From Mycobacterium sp. D16R12 (lineage in GTDB: Bacteria; Actinomycetota; Actinomycetes; Mycobacteriales; Mycobacteriaceae), in assembly GCF_002013465.1 (NCBI RefSeq), contig NZ_MAFC01000013.1, positions 230,165-294,164 of the forward strand: DNA of 64,000 nucleotides, given 5' to 3'. The notes below the pieces were generated by a model. The model had not been told where the DNA came from and did no database searches. It worked only from the letters and a program-made list of their open reading frames with translations. The translations under genes and the position numbers were made by a program. The stretch's first letter is position 1; each line of letters begins with the position of its first letter. Below are positions 28,379 to 37,254 of the stretch, one piece after another.

Positions 28379-28976
28379 ACCTGCCGATTCCGGGAATGAA
28401 TCGTCCGACCCGGGCCGCGTAGTCGCGGTAGGCCCTGCCGTGTGCCGCGAGGAGATAGGGCTCCTCAACCACGCGCACCTGCAGTTCGATGGACGTGACG
28501 AGTAGTACGAAACCACTGAGGGACAACGGGTTCGGGGCCAGGAGGGCAGACCCGGCGGCGAACGTCAGCATCGCCGTGAAGATCGGATTGCGGACCCATC
28601 CGAAAACACCGGTGCTCACCAACTGGGTGGTCTCCCGGGTGTCTACGCCTACCCGCCAGGATTCGCCCATGCTGTGTTGCGCCCAGATAGTCGCGGCGAT
28701 TCCCGCCATAGCCAGTGCGATTCCCGCGATCTGTAGAGGCCGGTTATCCAGCGGCGCAAGGGGAGTGATGAATCCCGTGAGCTGCAGAATCGGTGCGAGC
28801 AGGGCGATGGCTATCGCGGCGATGAATCCCACACCCGCGAGCCATTCGCGTGAGCCGGGGCGCCCATGGAATCCGTGGATTCCGGTGGAGCCGGTTGCGC
28901 GCCACTGTCGGTAGCTCTTCCAGCCGAGCCCAGCAGCGATGAAGATCAGATACAGGACGAGCGCCGCCGCGGCCAT
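28362..28976 (-). CDS. Isoprenylcysteine carboxyl methyltransferase-like membrane protein
   Basis: 204-aa membrane protein with about five helices. C-terminal ICMT/PEMT-type motif: STGVFGWVRNPIFTAMLTFAAG and VEEPYLLAAHGRAYRDYAARVGRFIPG. Likely methylates a membrane substrate with S-adenosylmethionine, identity unknown. ATG 28976 has AAGGGAAG upstream; longer in-frame reading to 29270 lacks support. Confidence 0.85.
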   Translation of the reverse strand: MAAAALVLYLIFIAAGLGWKSYRQWRATGSTGIHGFHGRPGSREWLAGVGFIAAIAIALLAPILQLTGFITPLAPLDNRPLQIAGIALAMAGIAATIWAQHSMGESWRVGVDTRETTQLVSTGVFGWVRNPIFTAMLTFAAGSALLAPNPLSLSGFVLLVTSIELQVRVVEEPYLLAAHGRAYRDYAARVGRFIPGIGRFSAQG

Positions 28977-28998
28977 GGACTTCCCTTCTAATAATGCA

Positions 28999-29012
28999 TA
29001 CATTCGCATGTA
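28999..29012. promoter_or_regulatory. Operator-like palindrome TACAT-N4-ATGTA
   Basis: Perfect 5-bp arms in the A/T-rich promoter region upstream of the ICMT-like gene, about 23 bp before its start codon. Could be an operator or chance. Confidence 0.35.
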
Positions 29013-29099
29013 ACAATACTTGAGCGCGAGTGTCAACAGCCGTGATGGGGTCTCGAAGTGCACGGGATGCCGATGTAGCTCCTCTAGGCTCCTGCAGAT

Positions 29100-29774
29100 A
29101 TGAGGACTGTTCTGGGGGTGGCGTCGTTCCTTTGTGTGGTGGCGATGGCAGTGGCGCCCGTAGGTACCGCTTCGGCGAATCCCGACGAGCTTCCCGTTCT
29201 GGTGGACGCGCTCCCCGGTCTGATGCTTGAGCCCGGGGACGTGAGTCCTGTCATGGGGGCCGGCATGCATGTGTCCGGAGATTGGGCCGGGCTGGTGTCG
29301 GATCGGACCGACAGACCCGAATGCGGCAGTGTGGTTTTCGCATCGACGGTGAGTTATGAATCGTCCAATTACCTGTCTGGGCGGTACCGCTCATTGGTGG
29401 ACAGTCCGAGCTGGACGCGCCTGGTGGACCAGAGCATGGTGGTCTTTCCCGAGTGGTCGGATGCGACGGACTTCGCACTGAGTGAGGCGGATCGCTGGCG
29501 CGCCTGCGAGAACCAGCGGGTCACTTCGTTTCTGGCGCAGCCGGACGGAAGCACGCGTCGTGAATGGGTACAGCTTCGCAAGATCGTCCAGGTGCAGGAG
29601 GTTCTGGTGGTCGGCTACACGTGGCCGACGGATTTCGGTGGAGTTATGTACTGCCAGCACGCGCTGGCGCCACTGCGCAACGTGGCTATCGACGTGCGGG
29701 CCTGCGCGGAACGCGACGGTAGCCGGGCCCTCGATCTCATCCTGGGTCTTCTGCCCCGGGTGGCCCGGGCATAG
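29100..29774 (+). CDS. Secreted PknH_C-like four-cysteine protein
   Basis: 224 aa with signal peptide ending at TASANP. The four cysteines follow the family pattern: RPECGSVVF, RACENQR, MYCQHALA and VRACAERD. Core DQSMVVFPEWSDATDFALSEADRW. Extracytoplasmic, probably a binding domain; no enzyme motif. TAGGCT (29085-29090) lies 9 nt before the ATG. Confidence 0.82.
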   Translation: MRTVLGVASFLCVVAMAVAPVGTASANPDELPVLVDALPGLMLEPGDVSPVMGAGMHVSGDWAGLVSDRTDRPECGSVVFASTVSYESSNYLSGRYRSLVDSPSWTRLVDQSMVVFPEWSDATDFALSEADRWRACENQRVTSFLAQPDGSTRREWVQLRKIVQVQEVLVVGYTWPTDFGGVMYCQHALAPLRNVAIDVRACAERDGSRALDLILGLLPRVARA

Positions 29775-29824
29775 GCGAAATGAAAGGCGCTGCGAGAAAA
29801 CCGGTCCTGGGTAGCCTCGGGACC

Positions 29825-30751
29825 GTGCCCGGCAGAGACGGCCTCATCGTATGCGGCGAGACGCTGGTGGACGTGGTGCCCGCGCCCGATGGGTTGTGGC
29901 GATCGGTGCCGGGAGGTGGCCCGTACAACACCGCTGTCGCGGCAGCCAAGCTCGGCATGCGGACCGCGCTTCTCACGCACGTGTCCGGCGATGCGTTCGG
30001 GCGTCAGTGCATCGACAACCTGGCCGAGGTGGGTGTCGACGAATCATTGGTGATGCGGCACGAGGTCCCGACGACATTGGCCGTTGCGGAAGTCGACGAG
30101 CGCGGCGTCGCGCAGTATCGGTTCTATTGGCAGGGAACCACCAATGATGTTGATCCGCTGTTACTTCCAGATCCGGCGCTCGCCCCGGTGGCGATCTGGG
30201 CGGGTTCGATCGCTAGCGTGCTCTGGCCGGGACGCGAGGCGCTACGGGCCTGGATTGTCGAGCATTATTCGGACATCCCGCTCACCTTCGATGTGAACGT
30301 GCGCCCGACGCTCCTCGGTGACCGCGAGACGTACACCGCGCGCATCGCGCCATGGTTGTCCATCGCGGAGGTGGCTCGGGCCAGCACCGAAGACCTTGAA
30401 TTCCTCTACCCCGGCGCGTCGGTCGAGGACGTGGTTGGCCGCTGGTTCGACGAGCATCTGCGCATTGAGATCGGGCTGGTCACCTGCGGGCCTGCTGGAT
30501 CACTGGCCTTCCGGCGGGGTGAATCACTGCCGCTGCACATTCCGGCTCATGAGGTCACCGTCGTCGACACCGTCGGGGCCGGCGACACCTATACCGGCGC
30601 TTTCCTCGACGGGTTCTATCAGCGGCGACTGGCGTTGCCCGAGGCATTGCGCCGCGCGGCAGTGGCATCAGCGCTGACCTGCACCCGGCCCGGGGCGCAG
30701 CCGCCGGATGCGGACGAACTCGCCAAGGAGCTGCGTCTCATCGCGTCCTAG
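29825..30751 (+). CDS. PfkB-family carbohydrate kinase
   Basis: 308-aa sugar kinase (fructokinase/ribokinase type). Starts LIVCGETLVDVVPAPDGLWRSVPGGGPYNTAVAAAKLG; C-terminal signature VVDTVGAGDTYTGAFLDGFY holds the catalytic Asp in GAGD. GTG 29825 is preferred because TAGCCT (29812-29817) lies 7 nt upstream, as in leaderless genes; ATG 29780 would add 15 residues. Substrate not predictable; sits between two PknH_C-like genes. Confidence 0.88.
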   Translation: MPGRDGLIVCGETLVDVVPAPDGLWRSVPGGGPYNTAVAAAKLGMRTALLTHVSGDAFGRQCIDNLAEVGVDESLVMRHEVPTTLAVAEVDERGVAQYRFYWQGTTNDVDPLLLPDPALAPVAIWAGSIASVLWPGREALRAWIVEHYSDIPLTFDVNVRPTLLGDRETYTARIAPWLSIAEVARASTEDLEFLYPGASVEDVVGRWFDEHLRIEIGLVTCGPAGSLAFRRGESLPLHIPAHEVTVVDTVGAGDTYTGAFLDGFYQRRLALPEALRRAAVASALTCTRPGAQPPDADELAKELRLIAS

Positions 30752-30805
30752 AGTTCAATACACAACAATCGAGGGCCATCGAAGGCCTTAGGTAGGGGGA
30801 ACCGC

Positions 30806-31468
30806 ATGCGATCGGTGGTGGGTGCGCTGATGGTGGCACTGGGCGCCATGCACCCAGCCGTCGCACGCGCCGAACCTTCGCCACATGTGCCGCCTGCGGC
30901 GATCGACCGCCTGATGTTCACCCAGCGGGAGGCCGAACAGGTCATGGGCGTCGGTCTACCTAACATCCACCGGCAGAGTGCGACCTTCGCATCGGATACC
31001 GATCGGCCGGATTGCGGAAGCGTTGTGTTGGCTTCTGTGTCGAGCTACGACCGATCCTCCTATGTGGCGGCGCACTCCCAAGCACGATGGGATCACCCCG
31101 GCTGGTTCACCTTGGTCGATCAAAGTGTCGCGGTGTTCAGCACGGATGAGGAGGCCCGAGACTTCGCGCGCAGCGAGGCCGATCGCTGGCGCAAGTGTGA
31201 ACAGCAGACGATCAATGTCTCCGAGCAGTCGATCGACGGCACCACTCTGACGGCAACCGTGGACATCCGCGGCGTCACGCAGGTCGACAACGTCTTGGCC
31301 GTCGGCTACGGAAGGAACGATGCCGCCTACGCGGCATGCCAGCACGTGCTTCTCGGAGAACGCAATGTCGCCATCGACATTCGTACCTGCTCAACGGTTT
31401 CGAAGAGCGGTGGCGAGCGCGCCTTCGAGTTGATGAAGATCGTCGGCCCGCGGGTATGGGAGGTCTGA
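30806..31468 (+). CDS. Secreted PknH_C-like four-cysteine protein
   Basis: 220 aa. Signal peptide (GALMVALGAMHPAVARAEP), cysteines in RPDCGSVVL, WRKCEQQT, YAACQHVL and DIRTCST. The core DQSVAVFSTDEEARDFARSEADRW is nearly the same as in the 29100 gene. GGGGGAA precedes the ATG. Forms a tandem pair with the next gene, 3 bp apart. Confidence 0.82.
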   Translation: MRSVVGALMVALGAMHPAVARAEPSPHVPPAAIDRLMFTQREAEQVMGVGLPNIHRQSATFASDTDRPDCGSVVLASVSSYDRSSYVAAHSQARWDHPGWFTLVDQSVAVFSTDEEARDFARSEADRWRKCEQQTINVSEQSIDGTTLTATVDIRGVTQVDNVLAVGYGRNDAAYAACQHVLLGERNVAIDIRTCSTVSKSGGERAFELMKIVGPRVWEV

Positions 31469-31471
31469 GCC

Positions 31472-32116
31472 ATGAGAACGTCGGCAATGACGGTCGTGCT
31501 GATGGCGGCCGGGGTTTTTATGGCGCCACCCGCTCACGCCGAACCGGGCTCGATCGTGCCACCCGCCGCGATCGATGATCTGATGGTGACGCCGCAAGAG
31601 GCGTCTTCGGTTATGGGAGCGGCTTTTCCGGTTGTCGATCGACTTAACGCCCTTTCCGATCTCACGACGGACAGACCGGACTGCGGCAGTGTGGTCCGTC
31701 CGTCAGTGGTCAGCTACGACCGTGGCCCGTACATGGCCGCGCACGAGCAGTATTTGCAGGACAGCTCGCCGTGGAACGTGCAGGTTGCACAAAGCATCGC
31801 TGTCTTCCCCACGGATGCTGAGGCGCGTGACTTCGCCTCCAGTGAGATGAACATGTGGTTGAGGTGCGCGAAGCAAACCGTGCACGACTCCGTGCAATGG
31901 AGGTACGTGATTGGCTCGTTGCACCGAGACGATGACGCGGTAGCTGGTTCCTACGTGATGATTACGAACGACGGAGCGCGCATGTCCTGCTCGCGTCTGC
32001 TGGCCAGGGTTCGCAACACCGCGACCGATCTACGCGGATGCTCGGCGGGCCCGGAAAACTACCAACGGCTGCTGGATATCGCGAAGATCATCGGACCCCG
32101 TTACGATTCAGCCTGA
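31472..32116 (+). CDS. Secreted PknH_C-like four-cysteine protein
   Basis: 214 aa, signal peptide ending APPAHAEP. Both this and the preceding protein start the mature part with P-PAAIDxLM-T; cysteines RPDCGSVVR, WLRCAKQT, MSCSRLLA and LRGCSAGP. Product of recent tandem duplication. The 3' end overlaps the convergent nagA-like gene by 16 bp. Confidence 0.82.
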   Translation: MRTSAMTVVLMAAGVFMAPPAHAEPGSIVPPAAIDDLMVTPQEASSVMGAAFPVVDRLNALSDLTTDRPDCGSVVRPSVVSYDRGPYMAAHEQYLQDSSPWNVQVAQSIAVFPTDAEARDFASSEMNMWLRCAKQTVHDSVQWRYVIGSLHRDDDAVAGSYVMITNDGARMSCSRLLARVRNTATDLRGCSAGPENYQRLLDIAKIIGPRYDSA

Positions 32117-32985
32117 ACACGCACGGCGCGTAGGGGATTGACCGAGGTTTGCAGGGTGGCCACCGCGGCGCCCGCTTGCGTCACCGCGAACCGGTGCAGG
32201 TCGGCCATGCTCGCGGTGCTCCCCGCGATCGTGCCATCGGGCAGCCGCGCCTCGCCGCAGGCCACGGTGACCGGCAGTTGGCCCAATTGATAAGCACCGT
32301 CCGGCATTCCGGCGGCGCACATCGCATCGGTGACAAGTGCGATCCGGTCGGGGCCCACCGTGGCCAGCACCATCCGGTAGATCGCGGGGTGGACGTGGAC
32401 ACCGTCGGCGATCAACTCGATGGTCACCTCGGGGCTTTCCAGGAGAGCCGGGATGGGGCCGGGCTCGCGGTGGTGGATCGGGCGCATGGCGTTGAAGAGA
32501 TGGGTTGCGACCGTCGCGCCAGACGAAATGGCCTGCAATGTCTGCTCGTAGGTGGCATCGGTATGTCCCACCGCGGCCACCACGCCCCGCGCGACGAGTA
32601 ACTCGATGGCCGGGATCGCACCCGGTAGCTCGGGCGCAATGGTGACCATCCGAATGTGCCCGGCCCCGGCGTCCAGCAGCCGCTCCAACTCGGCGAGGTC
32701 CGGCGTGCGCAGCAGCCGTGGATCGTGAGCACCGGCGTACCGCGGTGAAAGCCAGGGGCCTTCGAGGTGTATCCCCGCGATGCCATCGCCGCCTGCCATC
32801 TCGGCAAGCACACGCACGGCGCTGAGCATCTCATCGGGCGCCAGGGTCACCAGGCTGGCCAGCATGCCGACGGTGCCATGGGACCGATGCCACGCTGCGG
32901 CCACCCGATTGGCCTCAGGATCGTCTCCGAATGACGCGCCGCCACCACCGTGCACGTGCATATCAAAGAACGCGGGCATGGTCAC
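32101..32985 (-). CDS. nagA: Minimal N-acetylglucosamine-6-phosphate deacetylase (NagA-like)
   Basis: 294 aa, against about 380 for usual NagA. The TIM barrel is complete: HVHGGGG near the start (H10, H12), IHLEGPW, GHTDATYEQ, THLFNAMRPIHHREPGP and LVTDAMCAAG supply the metal and catalytic residues. What is missing is the small beta-sandwich domain, whose two halves normally flank the barrel at both ends. The start is 8 bp from the SIS gene stop, so no room exists for the N-terminal half. Role: deacetylates GlcNAc-6-phosphate in this operon (by context). Confidence 0.87.
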   Translation of the reverse strand: MTMPAFFDMHVHGGGGASFGDDPEANRVAAAWHRSHGTVGMLASLVTLAPDEMLSAVRVLAEMAGGDGIAGIHLEGPWLSPRYAGAHDPRLLRTPDLAELERLLDAGAGHIRMVTIAPELPGAIPAIELLVARGVVAAVGHTDATYEQTLQAISSGATVATHLFNAMRPIHHREPGPIPALLESPEVTIELIADGVHVHPAIYRMVLATVGPDRIALVTDAMCAAGMPDGAYQLGQLPVTVACGEARLPDGTIAGSTASMADLHRFAVTQAGAAVATLQTSVNPLRAVRVQAES

Positions 32986-32992
32986 TGTCGCT

Positions 32993-34024
32993 TCACAGCG
33001 TTTCGGTCACCTTGGATAAACCTCTAGGTACATCGGGGTTTTCGCCGCGTCCGATCGCCAACTGCATCGCGAGCAGCTGCAGCGGAAGAATGGCCAACAT
33101 GGGCGAAAGCTCCTCGAGCGTCGGCTCCAGGGTCACACCCAAGCCAGTGGCCGCTACCGCATCCGCAGACCCCACGCAGCACACGTCCGCGCCGCGTCCG
33201 GCCAACCGGTGCAGCACATCATTCATGGCGCGGCCGCCGACTCCGTCGGGCACGATCGCGATCACGGGAACCTGCGGGTCGATCATCGCCAGCGGGCCGT
33301 GTAACAGATCGGCCCCTGAGAATGCCTGCGCAGAAAGATAACTCGTCTCCATAAGCTTGAGGGCGGCCTCGCGCGCCGTCGGGTATGAGTAACCGCGACC
33401 GGTGGTGACCAAGCGTGATGCAAAGCGGTAACGGGTGGCCAGCTGCTGCACGACGGCGCTGTGCAAGATCTCCTCGCCGCGTTCCGGGAGCAGGTTGACT
33501 GCCGTATTGTCGCGGCCCCCCACATCGGTGAGCAATAGGTACAGCGCCAGCAGTTGCGCGGTGTACGACTTGGTGGCGGCGACGGCGAGCTCGGGTCCGG
33601 CCAACACGTCTACGTGGTATTCGGCGGCGGTCGCCAGCGCTGATTTCGGGGCGTTGGTCACCGCCACGGTCAATGCACCCTGCTCGCGTGCCACCGACAG
33701 CGTCTGCACCAGGTCGGGGGAACCGCCCGATTGGCTGACCCCGATCACCAGCACACCCGAAAGGTCGGGTCGCGCACCGTAGGTCGTCATGGTCGACGGC
33801 GAGGCCAGCCCCGCCGGGATCTGCAGGATGATCTCGGTGAGGTACTTGCCGTACAGCGCGGCATGGTCACTGGTTCCCCGCGCGACGAAGAGCACGAAGC
33901 GGGGCCTGTATTCGACGACCTTCGCGGCCACCTCCGCAATCGCGGCCCGGCCGTCGGAAAGCAGCCGGCCCCATACGGCTGGCTGCTGGCGGATCTCGTC
34001 GGCCATATGCGTCCCCGCGGTCAT
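32993..34024 (-). CDS. SIS-domain sugar-phosphate isomerase/deaminase (GlmS/AgaS-like)
   Basis: 343 aa with two SIS domains and no glutaminase domain: FVLFVARGTSDHAALYGKYL, GVSQSGGSPDLVQTLSVAREQGA, ATKSYTAQLLALYLLL and TGRGYSYPTAREAALKLMETSYL. The C-terminus PDVPRGLSKVTETL is the GlmS-type DxPRxLxKxVT signature. Lacking the amidotransferase half, it likely runs as a glucosamine-6-phosphate deaminase, the step after NagA. Overlaps the kinase stop by 4 bp. Start 34024; Met at codon 7 is an alternative. Confidence 0.9.
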   Translation of the reverse strand: MTAGTHMADEIRQQPAVWGRLLSDGRAAIAEVAAKVVEYRPRFVLFVARGTSDHAALYGKYLTEIILQIPAGLASPSTMTTYGARPDLSGVLVIGVSQSGGSPDLVQTLSVAREQGALTVAVTNAPKSALATAAEYHVDVLAGPELAVAATKSYTAQLLALYLLLTDVGGRDNTAVNLLPERGEEILHSAVVQQLATRYRFASRLVTTGRGYSYPTAREAALKLMETSYLSAQAFSGADLLHGPLAMIDPQVPVIAIVPDGVGGRAMNDVLHRLAGRGADVCCVGSADAVAATGLGVTLEPTLEELSPMLAILPLQLLAMQLAIGRGENPDVPRGLSKVTETL

Positions 34025-34911
34025 GCCTTCTCCAATCCGTCGATGTCGGCCCCGGCTAGGGCCAATGCTCCAAACACTGGTTCTCGTTGCAGGACAGCAA
34101 TATCCGAAACGCCTGTGGTCCGTGTGCGTTCGATGATATCGGCGACCAAGCCCGGCTGATTGACCAGTAGCCCTCCGCCGAGTACCACGGGCAGTCCAGG
34201 GCCCAATCGTACGCAGACACCCTCGATCAACGCGGCCAAGTCGATGGCTGTTTGTCTAGTGATCACCTCCGCGGCACTGTCACCGGCCGCGGCGAGGTCG
34301 AAGACGAGCCCTGCCATCTTGGCCCAGTACCGCCGTTCGGGGTGGGCATAGAAATGGTCGAGCAGCTGGGCGGGCTCGCGCACACCGCACTCGGAGGTGA
34401 ACTTCCGCGATAGCGCGTCAGGCGGGTCACCTCTGTCGGACAGGGAGAGCGCGTGCCGCACAGCAGCTCTCGACACGCCATAGCCGCTGCCCTCGTCCCC
34501 GAGTAGGTATCCCCAACCGCCTACCCGCGCCGTGGCGCCGTCGGAGCGTTTTCCCCACGCCACCGATCCGGTACCGGATATCACCGCGATACCTGCCGTC
34601 AAACCGCCGGCCGCCAGGATCAGCTGCGTGTCGTGCACCGCGGTGATGGTGGCATGGGGTGCGTACGGGCGCAGCAGCCGAATCAGGGTCTGTGCACCTT
34701 CCTCGGTGTCGACACCGGCCGATCCGGCACTCACGCGGGAGATGTCGTCGCGGTTCAGCTGGGAAAAGATATCGGCGAATGCGGTTTTCGCTTGTTCTTC
34801 GGTGACCGATTGCAGATTCGCGCTCCCGGCCAGCGCCTCGCCGATCACCTTGCCATCCGAGACGGCCAGCGCGCGGGTCTTGGATCCGCCGATGTCGATC
34901 CCGACTATCAC
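34021..34911 (-). CDS. BadF/BcrA-type N-acetylglucosamine kinase
   Basis: 296-aa ASKHA-fold kinase: GIDIGGSKTRALAVSDGKVIGEA (phosphate 1), VSAGSAGVDTEEGAQTL, VISGTGSVAWGKR (phosphate 2), GGWGYLLGDEGSGYGVSRAA and VVLGGGLLVN. Matches GlcNAc kinases of this family. Start GTG 34911, 8 bp after the transporter stop; the in-frame upstream extension is transporter coding sequence in another frame. Phosphorylates the imported amino sugar (context). Confidence 0.9.
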   Translation of the reverse strand: MIVGIDIGGSKTRALAVSDGKVIGEALAGSANLQSVTEEQAKTAFADIFSQLNRDDISRVSAGSAGVDTEEGAQTLIRLLRPYAPHATITAVHDTQLILAAGGLTAGIAVISGTGSVAWGKRSDGATARVGGWGYLLGDEGSGYGVSRAAVRHALSLSDRGDPPDALSRKFTSECGVREPAQLLDHFYAHPERRYWAKMAGLVFDLAAAGDSAAEVITRQTAIDLAALIEGVCVRLGPGLPVVLGGGLLVNQPGLVADIIERTRTTGVSDIAVLQREPVFGALALAGADIDGLEKA

Positions 34912-34919
34912 GCCGCCTG

Positions 34920-36314
34920 CTACGTCTCGGGCCACTTGCCCCCGCTTTCCCAGAAGTGCCGGATCTCCTCGAGGTCGCGGCCCTTGGTCTCCGGCGCCAG
35001 CAGATAGACGAACACGAGGGCGACCAGGGCGAGGGCTCCGAAGACACCGAATGCCACCACGCCGCCGAGCGCGGTCAACAACGTCAGGAAGTACATGGAG
35101 ACAATGGCGTTCGCCACCAGATCTGATGTCAACATGGCGCTGGCCCCATAGGAGCGCAGCCGTGCCGGGAAGCTCTCGCCCGCGTACACCCACACCAGCG
35201 AGCCGAATCCGAAGGTGAAGCCCACCGCGATGAGCACGATGCCGAGGAATCCCAGAACGGTCAGCACGCCGCCGAATGACGATCCGCCGACGGCGAACAC
35301 GCCCACCAGCAGCGCGTCGGCGATGATCATGATGGTGATGCCGATCATGAGAATGGGTCGACGCCCCATTCGGTCGATGGTCGACATGGACACGAACACC
35401 GCCACGAGCGCCGCCACCTGGACGAGCGCGGGGAGTCCGAGTTTGGCGAAGTATCCCGACATGCCCATCGCCTCGAAGATGCGGGGCCCGTAGTAGACGA
35501 CGGCGTTGATGCCGGTGATCTGGATGAAAAAACCAAGGCCGACAACGAAAAAGGTCGCCCTGTTGTAGGGCGGAGTGATCATCTCTCGTAACCGCGCCAG
35601 CACTGAACCGCCGCCCTCGGCCCGCAGTGCCTCGGTGATTTCGTCGAGCTCGTGGTCGATATCGATATCCGGATCCACCGCAGCGAGGATCTCACGCGCA
35701 CGTGCACGGTCACCACGCATCATGTACCAGCGTGCGGTGTCCGGGAGCTTGCGCAAGGCGATCAGCACCAGCGCGGCCGGGATGGCTGCCAGGCCCAGCA
35801 TCAGCCGCCAACTGCCGGTGGACGACAACGCCCAGGCAATGAGGTACCCGGCGATGATCCCTGTTACGCAGGCCAGTTGGTAGAGCACCAGCATGGAGCC
35901 GCGGATCTTGGTGGGAGAGGACTCGGCGACGAACACCGGAACCACCACCACCGAAATTCCCACCGTCACCCCAAGCAACGTTCGGGCCCCGACCAGCGTT
36001 GTCAGGTCGACGGCCAGTGCGGACAGCAGGGAGAAGATTCCAAACGTTGCCGCCACCAAGACCATTGACCGCTTCCGGCCAATCCGGTTGGACAGTGGCC
36101 CGCCGATGAGTGCGCCGACGATTTCGCCGATCACCACCGCGGTGGCGGCCACCTGCTGGTCGTGGGTGGACAGATGTAAGTCATCGGTGAGGAACAGCAA
36201 CGCTCCCGCGATGTTGGAGGAGTCGTATCCGTAGATAACGCCCACCGCCGCGGCGGTCACGGCCACCATGATGCCCAGGCGCGACGTCGCGCGGAGGTCG
36301 GTGATCAGGCTCAT
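34920..36314 (-). CDS. MFS sugar porter
   Basis: 464 aa, twelve transmembrane helices. Sugar-porter motifs: YGYDSSNIAGALLFL, GGPLSNRIGRKRSMVL, RWYMMRGDRARAREIL, QITGINAVVYYGPRIF, DRMGRRPILM and APETKGRDLEEI. First gene of the transporter-kinase-SIS-nagA operon, so the likely cargo is an amino sugar such as GlcNAc. No ribosome site before ATG 36314; an A/T-rich -10-like TCTAAT lies 7 nt upstream, so the mRNA may be leaderless. Confidence 0.92.
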   Translation of the reverse strand: MSLITDLRATSRLGIMVAVTAAAVGVIYGYDSSNIAGALLFLTDDLHLSTHDQQVAATAVVIGEIVGALIGGPLSNRIGRKRSMVLVAATFGIFSLLSALAVDLTTLVGARTLLGVTVGISVVVVPVFVAESSPTKIRGSMLVLYQLACVTGIIAGYLIAWALSSTGSWRLMLGLAAIPAALVLIALRKLPDTARWYMMRGDRARAREILAAVDPDIDIDHELDEITEALRAEGGGSVLARLREMITPPYNRATFFVVGLGFFIQITGINAVVYYGPRIFEAMGMSGYFAKLGLPALVQVAALVAVFVSMSTIDRMGRRPILMIGITIMIIADALLVGVFAVGGSSFGGVLTVLGFLGIVLIAVGFTFGFGSLVWVYAGESFPARLRSYGASAMLTSDLVANAIVSMYFLTLLTALGGVVAFGVFGALALVALVFVYLLAPETKGRDLEEIRHFWESGGKWPET

Positions 36315-36366
36315 CTGACGTATTAGACACTGAGGATGCGGCGGGCATGGGTTAATGGAGGTGGCG

Positions 36367-37254
36367 GTGAAGATCGGTGTTGTTGCTCCGGTGGAGCTCG
36401 GGATTACTGCGGAACCGGACAAAATTCTCGAATTTGCTTGTGCTGCAGAGCGGCTGGGATTCAGCGAGGTCTCCGTGGTGGAGCACGCGGTTGTCATCGG
36501 AAATACGCAGAGCACCTATCCCTATTCGCCGACCGGGCAGTCGCACCTACCCGATGACGTCGACATCCCCGATCCGCTTGAATTGCTGTCCTTCATCGCG
36601 GGCGCCACCACGACCCTGGGGCTGTCCACCGGCGTGCTGGTGCTGCCGGACCACCACCCCGTGGTGCTGGCCAAACGCCTGGCCACCCTGGACCGGCTGA
36701 GCCGGGGGCGGCTACGAATCTGCCTGGGTGTGGGGTGGATGCGCGAGGAGATCGAGGCGTGCGGCGGCGATTTCGATCGTCGGGGCCGGACCACCGATGA
36801 GGGCATCGCGATCATGCGTGCGCTGTGGTCTGCCGACGGTGCCGCGGCATATGACGGTGAGTTCTATCGGTTCCGGGACGCCTATTCGTATCCCAAACCC
36901 GCACAACTGCAAGGTATCCCGTTGTATATCGGCGGGCACAGCAAGGCCGCGGCGCGCAGAGCGGGGCGACTGGGCGACGGTTTCCAACCGTTGGGTCTGG
37001 TCGGCGAGGATTTGTCGGTGGCGCTCGGTGTCATGCGGGCGGCGGCTACCGATGCGGGTCGAGATCCCGCGGAGATCGATCTTGTGCTCGGCCATGGTCT
37101 GCATCGCGTAGATCAGGCGGCGCTTGACCAGGCTCAACAGACCGGGGCTGGGCGCATGCTGCTCTCGGCCTCGCGGCGCGCCACTACTCTTGAGGCCGTT
37201 ATCGACGAGATGGCTGCATGCGCTACCCGACTCGAACTGGCCGGTCCTCGCTGA
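36367..37254 (+). CDS. LLM-class F420-dependent oxidoreductase
   Basis: 295-aa luciferase-like monooxygenase fold. Motifs: FACAAERLGFSEVSVVEHAV, LLSFIAGATTTLGLSTGVLVLPDHHPVVLAKRLATLDRLSRGR (typical strand), RICLGVGWMREE and PLYIGGHSKAAARRAGRLGDGF. F420 use is inferred from the family in mycobacteria. GTG 36367 is preferred with GGAGG at 36357-36361; ATG 36355 overlaps that site. Overlaps the convergent SnoaL-like gene by 32 bp. Confidence 0.88.
   Translation: MKIGVVAPVELGITAEPDKILEFACAAERLGFSEVSVVEHAVVIGNTQSTYPYSPTGQSHLPDDVDIPDPLELLSFIAGATTTLGLSTGVLVLPDHHPVVLAKRLATLDRLSRGRLRICLGVGWMREEIEACGGDFDRRGRTTDEGIAIMRALWSADGAAAYDGEFYRFRDAYSYPKPAQLQGIPLYIGGHSKAAARRAGRLGDGFQPLGLVGEDLSVALGVMRAAATDAGRDPAEIDLVLGHGLHRVDQAALDQAQQTGAGRMLLSASRRATTLEAVIDEMAACATRLELAGPR

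Noticed and set aside
32101..32116. Frameshift truncating nagA at its 3' end
   Set aside because: The other two frames beyond the stop encode no NagA-like residues; that DNA is the end of the convergent secreted protein gene. The short form appears real.
34912..35193. N-terminal extension of the BadF-type kinase
   Set aside because: The extra residues are a shifted-frame reading of the transporter's 3' end, are Arg/Pro-rich and have no kinase similarity. GTG 34911 starts exactly at the ASKHA fold.
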